The translations under genes were made by a program, and so were the position numbers. 14,953 nucleotides of DNA from an uncultured Rikenellaceae bacterium (GTDB taxonomy: Bacteria > Bacteroidota > Bacteroidia > Bacteroidales > Rikenellaceae), in assembly GCA_947038135.1 (NCBI GenBank), contig CAMQVM010000011.1, positions 1 to 14,953 of the forward strand, written 5' to 3'. Position 1 is the first letter of the stretch. Each line of letters begins with the position of its first letter. The notes beneath the pieces are model-generated. The model saw only the letters and a program-made list of their open reading frames with translations, was not told the DNA's origin and ran no database searches. This document shows, piece after piece, positions 1 through 6,949 of this stretch.

Positions 1-554
1 CTCAAAATGGGTGCGTGCTCAAGCATCACTAAATTTTGATCAGGAGCTCCACCCCTAACACTAAACCCTGAACTCCCCTCGCTTGTAGATGTTACTCCTG
101 GAAGCAACTGCATAGCTTTTATTATATCTACCTCACCCAAAAATGCAGGAATACGACGAATCATCTCCATATTCATTGCATCACCACCTAAGGATGTGCG
201 GGTTATCTGGTTAACTTTAGACTTACCATATACAGTAACACTCTCTAAAGAGTATGAATCAGACTCAATACTACAAATTAAAGGCGTTGTTAACGGAGCT
301 TTAACAGCAAATGTTTGTGTTTTGTAACCTAAATGTGTAACTGTTATTTGATGTTTCTTAGTAGGTAAATTGAGCTCAAACATACCTTTAGAATCGGTTT
401 GTACTGCTAACTTAGTTGACTCAACCGACACGACTGCATAGGCTAATGGCTCTACATTTAAATTATCTTGCACACGTCCCTTAATGATATTTTGAGAGTA
501 TACAGAGTGAATACCCCCTAAAAGAGTGAGAAATACTAATATGTTTTTAAACAT
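1..554 (-). CDS. TonB-dependent receptor, N-terminal part (cut by window start)
   Basis: This is the first ~184 residues of an outer-membrane TonB-dependent transporter; the rest lies beyond position 1. Translation from the ATG at 554-552 starts with a Sec signal peptide (MFKNILVFLTLLGG...VYSQ, cleavage near residue 20). A carboxypeptidase regulatory-like beta-sandwich follows at about residues 24-105 (IIKGRVQD, then a G-x-F-x-L strand and HLGYKT). The plug domain begins at about 118 and shows the typical order 'IPAFLGEVDIIKAMQLLPGV', then 'EGSSGFSVRGGAPDQN'. This layout belongs to the Bacteroidetes SusC-like/TonB receptor group with an N-terminal extension. The substrate cannot be told from this part. 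A Bacteroides-type promoter lies about 120 bases upstream. A terminator separates it from the upstream histidine kinase gene, so the two are probably independent transcripts. The family is well supported; specificity is unknown. Confidence 0.9.
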   Translation of the reverse strand, partial: MFKNILVFLTLLGGIHSVYSQNIIKGRVQDNLNVEPLAYAVVSVESTKLAVQTDSKGMFELNLPTKKHQITVTHLGYKTQTFAVKAPLTTPLICSIESDSYSLESVTVYGKSKVNQITRTSLGGDAMNMEMIRRIPAFLGEVDIIKAMQLLPGVTSTSEGSSGFSVRGGAPDQNLVMLEHAPIL

Positions 555-555
555 G

Positions 556-862
556 AACTACGTTTGTATTAAATTATTACTAAATTAAACAGATTAAATA
601 GATAAATAGGCAATTTTACCATAACCAATCCCTTTAATTAAAATCAACCTACTAATTATTTAGTAGAGATTACAAAGGTATAACTAAAAACTTAAACACC
701 AAATATTACTTTATACTACACACTAAATAGCAATGCTTAATCATAATACAACAACAATCCAAAAGTCAATATTAACTACTACATACTCATATAACATTAC
801 TATTAACAACAAATAGAGTATATATTATTACACACAAGCATACATCAATAAAAAAGCAAGAC
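556..862. other. AT-rich intergenic region
   Basis: The gap between the receptor start and the histidine kinase terminator is strongly AT-rich. Apart from the promoter at 673-703 I see no coding potential, no clear hairpin and no repeat in it. Confidence 0.5.
673..703 (-). promoter_or_regulatory. Bacteroides-type promoter for the TonB receptor gene
   Basis: On the minus strand, TTTG (703-700) and TACCTTTG (680-673) are separated by 19 bases. This matches the Bacteroidetes housekeeping sigma consensus TTTG-N19-21-TAnnTTTG. Transcription would start near 665, giving a leader of roughly 110 bases before the ATG at 554. Confidence 0.65.
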
Positions 863-864
863 AC

Positions 865-902
865 AAAAAAAACAGCCCAAAACTATAAACAAAGCAGGGC
901 TG
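865..902 (-). terminator. Rho-independent terminator of the histidine kinase gene
   Basis: Read on the minus strand, CAGCCC (902-897) pairs with GGGCTG (878-873) across an 18-base loop. A run of eight T follows at 872-865. It lies 46 bases past the kinase stop codon and is oriented to end that transcript. Confidence 0.7.
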
Positions 903-947
903 AAATTTCAAGCACAAAATAAAAAACACTTATTTTTCATTGAAAAA

Positions 948-2135
948 CTACAGCTTTTTAAGCATTATACGCATAGTCGTACCTTTATCGATCACCGACT
1001 CAGACACAAATATTTTACCTTTATGATATTCAGATATGATTCTTTTAGAGAGTGACAAACCAAGCCCCCATCCACGGGTTTTGGTGGTAAACCCTGGACT
1101 GAACACACTACCGATATTAGAGCTTGCAATACCCTTTCCTGTATCTTTAACATCAATATATATCCAGTTATCTTTCTGATATGAAGATACTTTTATCTCA
1201 CCTTTACCTTGCATGGCATCAAGGGCATTTTTCAGAAGGTTTTCAATAACCCACTCAAACAGAGCCTCATTAATCATAGCTTGCTGCGGCTCAGAATTGA
1301 TAATATCATAGCTCATTGTTACCTTTTTAGGTATACGTGTTTGGAAATAATTAACAGCGTCAGACACTATAACTGTAATACTTTTAGGCGATAAAATTGT
1401 CTCTGACCCAATCTTTGAGAACCTATCAACAACTTTCAACAGTCTAGTGACATCTTTCTCTATCTCATCAATTACCATCTGCTCGGCATTTTGCGAACGT
1501 AGATACTCCAGCCACCCTAACAAAGAAGAGGTGGGAGTACCAAGCTGGTGGGCTGTCTCTTTTGCCATACCTATCCATACTCTCTTCTGCTCGTCTTGCT
1601 TAGAAGAGCGAAAAGAGATAAAGACTATAAGCATAAAACAGGCTACTATACTAAATTGCAAATAGGGAAATACTCTAAGCATTTTAAGAAGTGTAGACTC
1701 TCCAAAAAAGATGTAATATTTACCATCGCTAAAGGTATTTACCTCTATTGGGTTGTTGGCACTTGCTAGTGTCTCTAACAGATGTTGCAGCTTTTTTCTA
1801 TTATTAATAACTTTAACATCGACATTTGTAGACCTTACAACTTTTAAATTTGTATCGGTGATAACAGATGGTATAGTGTTATTATTTATTATCTCTACCA
1901 GCAACCGATTGAATTGACTATTTCGACCAACACCCTCTCTTCCAGTGGTAATTCCACTAGATGCCATAGTCATAGCATGCGACCAAAGCTTAATTTCATT
2001 GACCTCTTTTTCGGCAAGCTGCTTAACAATATAGGCTGAATACAACATTGATAAGCCACCTATAACTGTTCCAATTAGAAGGTATAACAACTTGATTTTA
2101 TAACTGTTACCGATATGTATTGATTTTAATTTCAT
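948..2135 (-). CDS. Membrane sensor histidine kinase (orphan)
   Basis: This is a two-component sensor kinase of 395 residues that autophosphorylates on His and passes the phosphate to a response regulator. There are two membrane segments, at about residues 17-36 and 155-175, flanking an extracytoplasmic domain of ~115 residues with no recognisable fold. The phospho-accepting helix reads 'WIGMAKETAHQLGTP' with His196. This is the AHQLGTP form common in Bacteroidetes rather than the classic SHELRTP form. The ATPase domain follows: N-box 'ENLLKNALDAM' (Asn303), G1-box 'DTGKGI' (331-336), and G2-box 'GWGLGLSLSKRI' (355-366). All key residues are present, so it is probably active. No response regulator gene is adjacent. 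It is divergent from the DUF4271 gene across 158 bases and has its own downstream terminator. The stimulus is unknown. Confidence 0.9.
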   Translation of the reverse strand: MKLKSIHIGNSYKIKLLYLLIGTVIGGLSMLYSAYIVKQLAEKEVNEIKLWSHAMTMASSGITTGREGVGRNSQFNRLLVEIINNNTIPSVITDTNLKVVRSTNVDVKVINNRKKLQHLLETLASANNPIEVNTFSDGKYYIFFGESTLLKMLRVFPYLQFSIVACFMLIVFISFRSSKQDEQKRVWIGMAKETAHQLGTPTSSLLGWLEYLRSQNAEQMVIDEIEKDVTRLLKVVDRFSKIGSETILSPKSITVIVSDAVNYFQTRIPKKVTMSYDIINSEPQQAMINEALFEWVIENLLKNALDAMQGKGEIKVSSYQKDNWIYIDVKDTGKGIASSNIGSVFSPGFTTKTRGWGLGLSLSKRIISEYHKGKIFVSESVIDKGTTMRIMLKKL

Positions 2136-2243
2136 AATTAATAAGCTGATTTAAACCTCTATAACGTATTTTTTTGTATTTACGTATAAATAAAAATAAA
2201 GAGTTTCTTACCTTAAGTTTATACAAATATACAAATTTATATT

Positions 2244-2251
2244 TACCTTTG
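2244..2251 (+). promoter_or_regulatory. Candidate -7 box for the DUF4271/hemD block
   Basis: TACCTTTG, followed by CAC, matches the Bacteroidetes TAnnTTTG -7 element and lies 42 bases before the GTG start at 2294. A matching -33 TTTG at the right spacing is not clear; the nearest is TTTA at 2218-2221. This call rests on the -7 box and its position only. Confidence 0.4.
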
Positions 2252-2293
2252 CACAATATTATAATCAAAGTTAAGTTTTAATTTAAATAAATT

Positions 2294-3145
2294 GTGCTTG
2301 TGTCATCATATAAATACCAAGAATCGTCAACATTGTTACAGCATATCGACTCACTTGAGGGTGTCGATACTCATGGTGTATTGATAGAGTTTGAGAGTAT
2401 TACATCTGTTCTTGGCGACAGTGCTAAGGTATTATATACAAGCCACGGCGAAGAGCTGGCTAACCAAAGTAACCAACCTGCCACAACGGGGCTATCAGAA
2501 CATATATTTTCCATCTCAATATCGTTTATCTTAGTACTGTTTTACGCTTACTTTGTATCATATCACAAAAAAAGCATCCTTGTGGTTTTGAAATCTGCAA
2601 CCTATTCAGATAGTGCACATAGAATTGAGGCGATATCAGATAAAAACATTGAGAAAGCAATACGTGACTCTGCATATATGTTCCCTGTTGTGGTAGCGTA
2701 TGGGTGTACTATTTTAGCTAACAGCTTTTTATCAGATACATACGACTACAATATTATTATTGTTTTCACTCTAGTACTTACTATGCTTGTGTTGCTTTCT
2801 ATATATAAATTAGTACTAACTAATAGCATAGCCTACATCTCTTCAAACAAGTCTTTGCAAATTCAGATAAAACTAGGAAGTCAAATAGCTAAATTTGTAT
2901 CAATCACCATACTTTTTCCTATTACAATGCTACTCTCTTTCACTGATATTAGCAGTAGCTATATATTGATGGGAATACTACTTATAATCATAACTTTTTT
3001 GACAATAAATTCGATATTAACATTATTTAACATATTTAGAAGAGAAAATATTTCTTTTTTGGAATACATTTTGTACCTTTGCACCTTGGAATTTATACCT
3101 ATAAGTTTTCTATACGTCTATTCATCCAGATACTTAATGCATTAG
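2294..3145 (+). CDS. DUF4271 family integral membrane protein
   Basis: This is a membrane protein of 283 residues with no established function. About six hydrophobic segments are visible, near residues 71-89, 129-147, 153-174, 198-216, 222-246 and 256-276, after a soluble N-terminal stretch of ~68 residues. The last segment, 'EYILYLCTLEFIPISFLYVY', matches the conserved end of the DUF4271 family. So does the position directly upstream of hemD, which is the usual Bacteroidales arrangement. The start is not secure: no ATG is available after the in-frame TAA at 2288, so GTG at 2294 or GTG at 2300 is most likely. It runs in the same direction as hemD with a gap of 95 bases. A role linked to tetrapyrroles cannot be read from the sequence. 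Confidence 0.8.
   Translation: MLVSSYKYQESSTLLQHIDSLEGVDTHGVLIEFESITSVLGDSAKVLYTSHGEELANQSNQPATTGLSEHIFSISISFILVLFYAYFVSYHKKSILVVLKSATYSDSAHRIEAISDKNIEKAIRDSAYMFPVVVAYGCTILANSFLSDTYDYNIIIVFTLVLTMLVLLSIYKLVLTNSIAYISSNKSLQIQIKLGSQIAKFVSITILFPITMLLSFTDISSSYILMGILLIIITFLTINSILTLFNIFRRENISFLEYILYLCTLEFIPISFLYVYSSRYLMH
3074..3081 (+). promoter_or_regulatory. Possible internal -7 box for hemD
   Basis: A second TACCTTTG-CAC lies inside the last codons of the DUF4271 gene, 160 bases before hemD. It matches the Bacteroidetes -7 consensus. The only TTTG upstream (3058-3061) is 12 bases away, too close for a standard -33 element. It could give hemD its own transcript, or be chance. Confidence 0.25.
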
Positions 3146-3240
3146 AGGTATATATAACACTAAAGGTTGTATAATTCCTAGTTAAAAATAGTACAGACGA
3201 TTACCACTAGTTACAAACAAATTAAATTTAGCCATATAAA

Positions 3241-4149
3241 GTGAAAAACATACTTGTATCTCAGCCAAACCCTGTTTCTCTAGAGAAGTCTCCATTTTGT
3301 GAACTAATAGAAAAATATAAGGTAAAAATAGATTTTACACCTTTTATAAAAGTAGAGGCGATAAGTGCCAAAGAGTTTAGAACTCAAAGAGTAGACATAC
3401 TTGCCCATACAGCAGTAATATTTACTAGTAGAGGCAACATAGATAATTTTTTCAAAATTTGCGAGGAGAACAGAACTGTCATCACCGATGATATGAAATA
3501 CTTCTGCACAACTGAAGCCATAGCACTATACCTTCAAAAGCATATTGTATATCGCAAGAGAAAGGTATTCTTTGGAAAGGGTCGTTTTAGTGACCTTATG
3601 GATATCATAGTAAAGCACAAAGAAGAGAAGTATCTTCTTGCTATGAGCGAGCCACACAACCCCGAAATGCGCATTTCGCTTGATAAAGCTAAAATAAAGT
3701 ATAGTAAAATTATACTTTCGCATACAGTTAGCCGTGATATCAAAGATAGTGTTGATATCTCGAAGTACGATATTGTTGTGTTTTACTCAGCTCCTGAAAT
3801 TAACTCGCTAGTTGCTAATTTTCCTGATATTAAAGAGAAAGATATTGTAATTGCAACCTTCGGAACGGCAACAGCATCAACAGCCGTTAAGCTAGGTATA
3901 AAGGTGTCTATATTGGCATCTACAAAAACATTTCCGTCAATGATAACTGCCCTAGCTGACTATATACAGAAGGTAGCTAAGTCGCAACCTATTGACACCT
4001 CATATATAAAGGAGGCTATTGATGCCGAAAAAGCTCTTAAAGACCTGTTGCTATCTAAGATAAAAGGGGCTAAAAAGAAAAAACCTACTGCTCGTGCAGT
4101 AGCAGCGGCAGCAGCAAAAAAGAGTGTTGCTAAACAAAAAGCGCTATAA
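3241..4149 (+). CDS. hemD: Uroporphyrinogen-III synthase
   Basis: HemD cyclises and inverts ring D of hydroxymethylbilane to give uroporphyrinogen III, the branch point to haem, sirohaem and cobalamin; it acts in the cytosol. The protein of 302 residues shows the two-lobe HemD pattern: 'ILVSQPNPVSLEKSPFCEL' at the N-terminus, 'AVIFTSRGNIDNFF' (58-71), 'YFCTTEAIALYLQKH' (87-101), then 'VFYSAPEINSLVANFP' (180-195) and 'IATFGTATASTAVKLGI' (204-220). This is the low-identity Bacteroidetes form. The start is GTG. From about residue 247 there is an extra tail rich in Lys and Ala (KGAKKKK, then AVAAAAAKKSVAKQK) beyond the usual fold. A terminator-like hairpin separates it from rnpA. Family and order (DUF4271-hemD-rnpA-yidD) support each other. 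Confidence 0.88.
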   Translation: MKNILVSQPNPVSLEKSPFCELIEKYKVKIDFTPFIKVEAISAKEFRTQRVDILAHTAVIFTSRGNIDNFFKICEENRTVITDDMKYFCTTEAIALYLQKHIVYRKRKVFFGKGRFSDLMDIIVKHKEEKYLLAMSEPHNPEMRISLDKAKIKYSKIILSHTVSRDIKDSVDISKYDIVVFYSAPEINSLVANFPDIKEKDIVIATFGTATASTAVKLGIKVSILASTKTFPSMITALADYIQKVAKSQPIDTSYIKEAIDAEKALKDLLLSKIKGAKKKKPTARAVAAAAAKKSVAKQKAL

Positions 4150-4188
4150 TAGAAAGTGCAATAATGAATTATTGCCATCATATAAAAG

Positions 4189-4238
4189 ACCTCTGTTTGT
4201 ATAACATGCTACATTGCAGTTACTTACAGAGGTTTTTA
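4189..4238 (+). terminator. Terminator-like hairpin between hemD and rnpA
   Basis: ACCTCTGT (4189-4196) pairs exactly with ACAGAGGT (4226-4233), followed by TTTT. The 29-base interior can pair further (TAAC with GTTA, TGC with GCA), giving a long imperfect stem. It begins 40 bases after the hemD stop and ends 21 bases before rnpA. It could end the hemD transcript or act as a partial read-through site. Confidence 0.55.
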
Positions 4239-4258
4239 ATTAACAAAACACAAATACA

Positions 4259-4702
4259 ATGGAGAAGATACGTTCATATCGCTTTGGCAAAGATGAAAAA
4301 CTATGTAATGTTAATGACATTGCAGCTCTTTTTAAGGATGAACATATATTTACATTTCCTTTTAAAGTAGTCTATAACATCACTGACAATGACAGCGAAC
4401 AGAACTGTGTAAAGATTAAGGTACTCTGCTCTGTTGGCAAAAGATATAGTAAATCGGCTGTTAAACGCAATCTTATCAAAAGACGAATACGTGAATCTTA
4501 CCGCCTCAATAAACACCTGCTTATTGAGCCACTAGAAGAGATTGCTGTAAACAAAAAAATCACTATCAATATAGGTTTTATCTATATATCAAAAAAAGAA
4601 GAAGAGTATGAAACACAACAAAAATCGATGCGGAAAATATTGCAGAAGCTTTATAACATTGCTGCGAAAAGCTGTGATATTTCTACCACTACTGCTGATT
4701 AG
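4259..4702 (+). CDS. rnpA: Ribonuclease P protein component
   Basis: RnpA is the protein subunit of RNase P. It binds the catalytic RNA and the 5' leader of precursor tRNAs so that the leader can be removed. The protein of 147 residues has the family core: 'FPFKVVYN' (33-40), '[17 protein letters not shown]' (55-71) and the arginine-rich RNR signature '[14 protein letters not shown]' (69-82), which contacts the RNA. The C-terminal helix '[13 protein letters not shown]' (120-132) is also typical. Length is slightly above the family average of ~115-135 residues. The last 95 bases overlap yidD in another frame, so the two genes are almost certainly cotranscribed. The RNase P RNA gene is not in this window. 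Confidence 0.93.
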   Translation: MEKIRSYRFGKDEKLCNVNDIAALFKDEHIFTFPFKVVYNITDNDSEQNCVKIKVLCSVGKRYSKSAVKRNLIKRRIRESYRLNKHLLIEPLEEIAVNKKITINIGFIYISKKEEEYETQQKSMRKILQKLYNIAAKSCDISTTTAD

Positions 4703-4883
4703 GTTCTATCAAATTGTGATATCTCCACACACTCCCCCATCATGCAGATACTCACCAACGTGCTCTTCGTATGCTATTGAAGCGTACAAAAAGCATGGTT
4801 TTTTCAGAGGTAGTTACCTTACTATACATCGAATTGCTCGTTGCTCGCCATTTGGAGGTAGCGGATATGACCCTGTACCATAA
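4608..4883 (+). CDS. yidD: Membrane protein insertion efficiency factor YidD
   Basis: YidD is a small membrane-associated protein that helps the YidC insertase place proteins into the inner membrane. The 91 residues contain the full signature: '[13 protein letters not shown]' (28-40), '[22 protein letters not shown]' with the conserved cysteines (43-64), '[19 protein letters not shown]' at the C-terminus. The family is usually 70-85 residues. The ATG at 4608 gives a basic N-terminal extension and a 95-base overlap with rnpA. A GTG at 4674 (first residues VIFLPLLL) would give a more standard length and still overlap. The rnpA-yidD pair is conserved across bacteria. Transcription ends at the hairpin at 4911. 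Confidence 0.93.
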   Translation: MKHNKNRCGKYCRSFITLLRKAVIFLPLLLIRFYQIVISPHTPPSCRYSPTCSSYAIEAYKKHGFFRGSYLTIHRIARCSPFGGSGYDPVP

Positions 4884-4910
4884 TTACAATAGCTGAGGCT
4901 ATATTCTATA

Positions 4911-4958
4911 AACACGTCGATTCATAAAACTAAATTTTATGAATCGACGTGTTTTTTA
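4911..4958 (+). terminator. Strong rho-independent terminator after yidD
   Basis: A perfect 19-bp inverted repeat (4911-4929 with 4935-4953; arm starts AACACGTCGATTC) encloses the five-base loop CTAAA and runs into a T tract to 4958. It closes the DUF4271-yidD block 28 bases after the yidD stop. The opposite strand has only a weak T tract, so it may be partly bidirectional and also serve the converging yccF gene. Confidence 0.85.
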
Positions 4959-5010
4959 TTTGCGTGAAAGAGAGTCGAAATACTACTCTTAAATTATATC
5001 TTTACCAACG

Positions 5011-5385
5011 TTACTCTTCCATTATATCTCTACCGAATGGAGTAAAGGCTATCGCCATAAGCTTAAAATGCTGCATACCGAAAGGTATACCAACTATTGT
5101 AATACAAAAGATAATACCTAATGCCAAGTGCGATAACACTATAACTACGCCCCCCAAAAAGAACCATAGCACATTCATAATAAGATTTAAGCAACCATTG
5201 CTCTCATCTCGTTTTACGACAATTTTGCCAAAAGGGAAAATTGCTAACACACCAAGTTTAAATATCTGTACACCAAAAGGTATTCCTATTATTGTTAAAC
5301 AAAGCAACAACCCGCTACACATATACTCTATTGCCATTGCAAAACCTCCAAAGATAGCCCAGAGGATATTTCCAAGTAATTTCAT
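5011..5385 (-). CDS. yccF: YccF family inner-membrane protein
   Basis: This is a small hydrophobic protein of 124 residues built from two copies of the YccF domain. Repeat one is about residues 6-53 and repeat two about 71-118. Each begins N-x-LW-x-x-F-GG and contains C-x-TI-x-GIPFG-x-Q followed by FKL and FPFG or FTPFG. The pairing 'CLTIIGIPFGVQIFKL' and 'CITIVGIPFGMQHFKL' shows the internal duplication clearly. The molecular role of the family is not established. The gene is convergent with yidD across the 4911 terminator. No clear promoter of the TAnnTTTG type was found directly upstream, where the 5386-5935 repeat region begins. Confidence 0.85.
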   Translation of the reverse strand: MKLLGNILWAIFGGFAMAIEYMCSGLLLCLTIIGIPFGVQIFKLGVLAIFPFGKIVVKRDESNGCLNLIMNVLWFFLGGVVIVLSHLALGIIFCITIVGIPFGMQHFKLMAIAFTPFGRDIMEE

Positions 5386-5642
5386 ATTTTCATTTTTAAT
5401 TATTGATATAAATGCTATGTACTACCACACAACAAATGGTTATTTTATTTTAATATAAGTAGATAAAACAGATTCTGTTTGTAATTTATCAACATCTTAC
5501 TAATAACAGTTGCTACAAATGTTATCAACACATTGTTAAACTTATATAAATGATATGTTCATAAAAATAAGCCTATACTAATACTTAAACACCCACTAAA
5601 ATAGACTCTTACTAACATGCCATAAGCTACACTATACTAGCA

Positions 5643-5660
5643 TTTTAGGCATACCTAAAA
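5643..5660. repeat. Operator-like palindrome resembling a DtxR/MntR-family box
   Basis: TTTTAGG-CATA-CCTAAAA is a perfect 7-bp inverted repeat with a 4-base centre. The TTTAGGC-CCTAAA form resembles binding sites of metal-responsive DtxR/MntR regulators. No promoter or gene start lies close (yccF starts 258 bases away), so a regulatory role is not shown. Confidence 0.35.
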
Positions 5661-5894
5661 CAAAACTATGTAGACGCAAATGCTAAATACATATATTCGC
5701 TATTAAATAGTTTATTAATAAGTTATCAACAAGTTATCAACATTTTCTGGACAATTGTGTAGTTATTCTCACAACTAAATCAATGTATAATAACAGTGTG
5801 TTTATAAATATTAATAGTTATCAACACTAAATTGACACTTTACTAACATTAAATTAACACTATACTGATGCTATATTGATGCCACTCTAATGTT

Positions 5895-5912
5895 GATAAC
5901 AACATTGTTATC
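5895..5912. repeat. Palindrome overlapping a DnaA-box-like site
   Basis: GATAACAA-CA-TTGTTATC is an 8-bp inverted repeat with a 2-base centre. It overlaps the sixth TTATCAACA copy (minus strand, 5891-5899). It sits 24 bases past the end of the small lipoprotein gene but has no T tract on either strand, so it is not a good terminator. Confidence 0.45.
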
Positions 5913-5935
5913 TTACTAGATATTGCTAAATATCA

Positions 5936-6352
5936 TTAAAACTCAATTTCATTAACACGTGCTATTCCTTTAGACAATTTAAGCCTTAAAACAGATGTTT
6001 TCACAGGTGCAAACTCGTATGATTTGAAATCTTGAAATGTGTTTGACGGATAGATAGTTGCCACCTCCTTAAAATTTCCATCTACACCAAGAGCTTCAAC
6101 AGATGCTATAATACCTATATCCATTGGCACATTCCAACTGATAGACAAATCATCTATCTCCTCAGTAGGATCTACAACTAGGTACAACTCATTATCTGCA
6201 TCTAATTCATAACCAGTAAAAAAGTCATTGTCTGACACCTCACCAACTACTTTGGTGCAAGCTAAATCACTATACACACCTTCTGATGGTACATTTGTAC
6301 AACTAGCTAGACCAAGCATAGCTATTGAACTCCCTAATAACATTCGTTTCAT
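5936..6352 (-). CDS. Small secreted lipoprotein of unknown function
   Basis: The 138-residue product has a lipoprotein signal peptide, with lipobox L-A-S-C and the lipidated cysteine at residue 18. Export to the outer membrane or cell surface is expected. The mature part is acidic, with many Asp and Glu at residues 35-70. The C-terminal half alternates hydrophobic strands ('IGIIASVEALGV', 'TSVLRLKLS', then VNEIEF at the end). This loosely resembles the last strands of discoidin (F5/8 type C) beta-sandwiches, where 'RLKLS...INEIE' is typical, but it is too short for a full domain. I cannot assign a function. A candidate promoter with an overlapping 16-bp palindrome lies upstream, and the gene appears to be monocistronic. 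Confidence 0.7.
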   Translation of the reverse strand: MKRMLLGSSIAMLGLASCTNVPSEGVYSDLACTKVVGEVSDNDFFTGYELDADNELYLVVDPTEEIDDLSISWNVPMDIGIIASVEALGVDGNFKEVATIYPSNTFQDFKSYEFAPVKTSVLRLKLSKGIARVNEIEF

Positions 6353-6389
6353 AATAAATAAATTTTATATTAATTGATTTGTAACAGTA

Positions 6390-6424
6390 CAAAAGTAGAT
6401 AATTAATTGTAATATCATTACAAA
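6390..6424 (-). promoter_or_regulatory. Candidate promoter of the small lipoprotein gene
   Basis: On the minus strand TACTTTTG (6397-6390) fits the TAnnTTTG -7 box and lies 38 bases before the ATG at 6352. A TTTG at 6424-6421 is 23 bases further up, slightly more than the usual 19-21. The TTTG overlaps the palindrome at 6422-6437. Confidence 0.45.
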
Positions 6425-6437
6425 TTGCATGCAATTT
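6422..6437. repeat. Perfect 16-bp palindrome at a promoter
   Basis: AAATTGCATGCAATTT reads the same on both strands with no spacer. It covers the putative -33 element of the small lipoprotein gene, which is a typical place for a dimeric repressor or activator site. The protein that might bind is unknown. Confidence 0.45.
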
Positions 6438-6532
6438 TTTACACACTTAGTTATTTCAACATAACCAAAAGCGTTTTTTAACTATCTATATCCTAAAGTA
6501 TGCGTGTGGCTAAATTCGTTGCTATCAATAGT

Positions 6533-6711
6533 CTATACTCCTGCCCTCGACTCCATGAGCAACATCAAATAGAACATATTCCAGACTAAAGCACCCCATA
6601 AGAAAGGTCGTGGATCAATAGGATTCCTATATATCTCATCAAAATACGTTGCAAATTTTCAGGATGCAGATAGCTATTAGAAACCACGCTAACTTTTGTT
6701 ATATATCTCGT
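6533..6711 (-). pseudogene. Frameshifted gene remnant, family not recognised
   Basis: Two overlapping minus-strand frames read as one protein broken by a single frameshift near 6647. The upstream frame (from 6711) gives 'SVVSNSYLHPENLQ', then turns to nonsense. The downstream frame continues 'YFDEIYRNPIDPRPFLWGA' and 'VWNMFYLMLLMESRAGV' to a TAG at 6533-6535. Both parts have protein-like composition and join without a gap. An in-frame TGA at 6714-6712 closes the upstream frame. Further upstream, 6884-6789 has another open stretch of 31 codons (NAKNRESATSQIASYIEQQ) that may be more debris of the same gene. I do not recognise the family. It could also be a sequencing error in a small gene, but no start codon and ribosome binding site are evident. 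Confidence 0.5.
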
Positions 6712-6949
6712 TCACCACCCAAAAGCTGAGGTTTTTTGATAACAAAAAGTATCACTACTTTTAGTGCCTCGCCAACACCACTAACACTTTATACTCTTTT
6801 ATGCCCACAAGCGCATTGCTGTTCAATGTACGAGGCAATTTGACTTGTAGCTGACTCTCTATTCTTTGCATTTAACCAATTTACTTACGCTCTTGTCCAA
6901 CTGGTTTTTGTTCGTATTACAACTGCTTCACTAAACTATTAAGAAATAA

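Larger units (their letters stand above)
5386..5935. other. Candidate replication origin / DnaA-box-like array
   Basis: This gene-free, AT-rich stretch carries six copies of TTATCAACA: plus strand at 5486, 5522, 5723, 5734 and 5818, and minus strand at 5891-5899. The motif differs at one base from the bacterial DnaA box TTATCCACA. Copies 5723 and 5734 are 11 bases apart, one helical turn. It also holds palindromes at 5466-5480, 5643-5660 and 5895-5912, and repeated TTACTAA words (5497, 5609, 5840). The density of the 9-mer is far above chance. An origin is one reading, supported by nearness to rnpA-yidD, which flank oriC in many other phyla. Another is a binding array for a different regulator. 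I see no small gene in it. Confidence 0.4.

Noticed and set aside
4949..5458. Plus-strand open frame of 169 codons
   Set aside because: It is the antisense shadow of yccF; its composition is not protein-like, whereas the minus strand has the full duplicated YccF signature.
5386..5935. CRISPR array or plasmid iterons
   Set aside because: The 9-bp copies are too short and irregularly spaced for CRISPR repeats, and no replication initiator gene is next to them.
6789..6869. Short minus-strand frame starting with ATG (MQRIESQLQVKLPRTL)
   Set aside because: About 36 codons, no ribosome binding site or recognisable family, and located in an apparently decayed region; kept only as part of the remnant finding.
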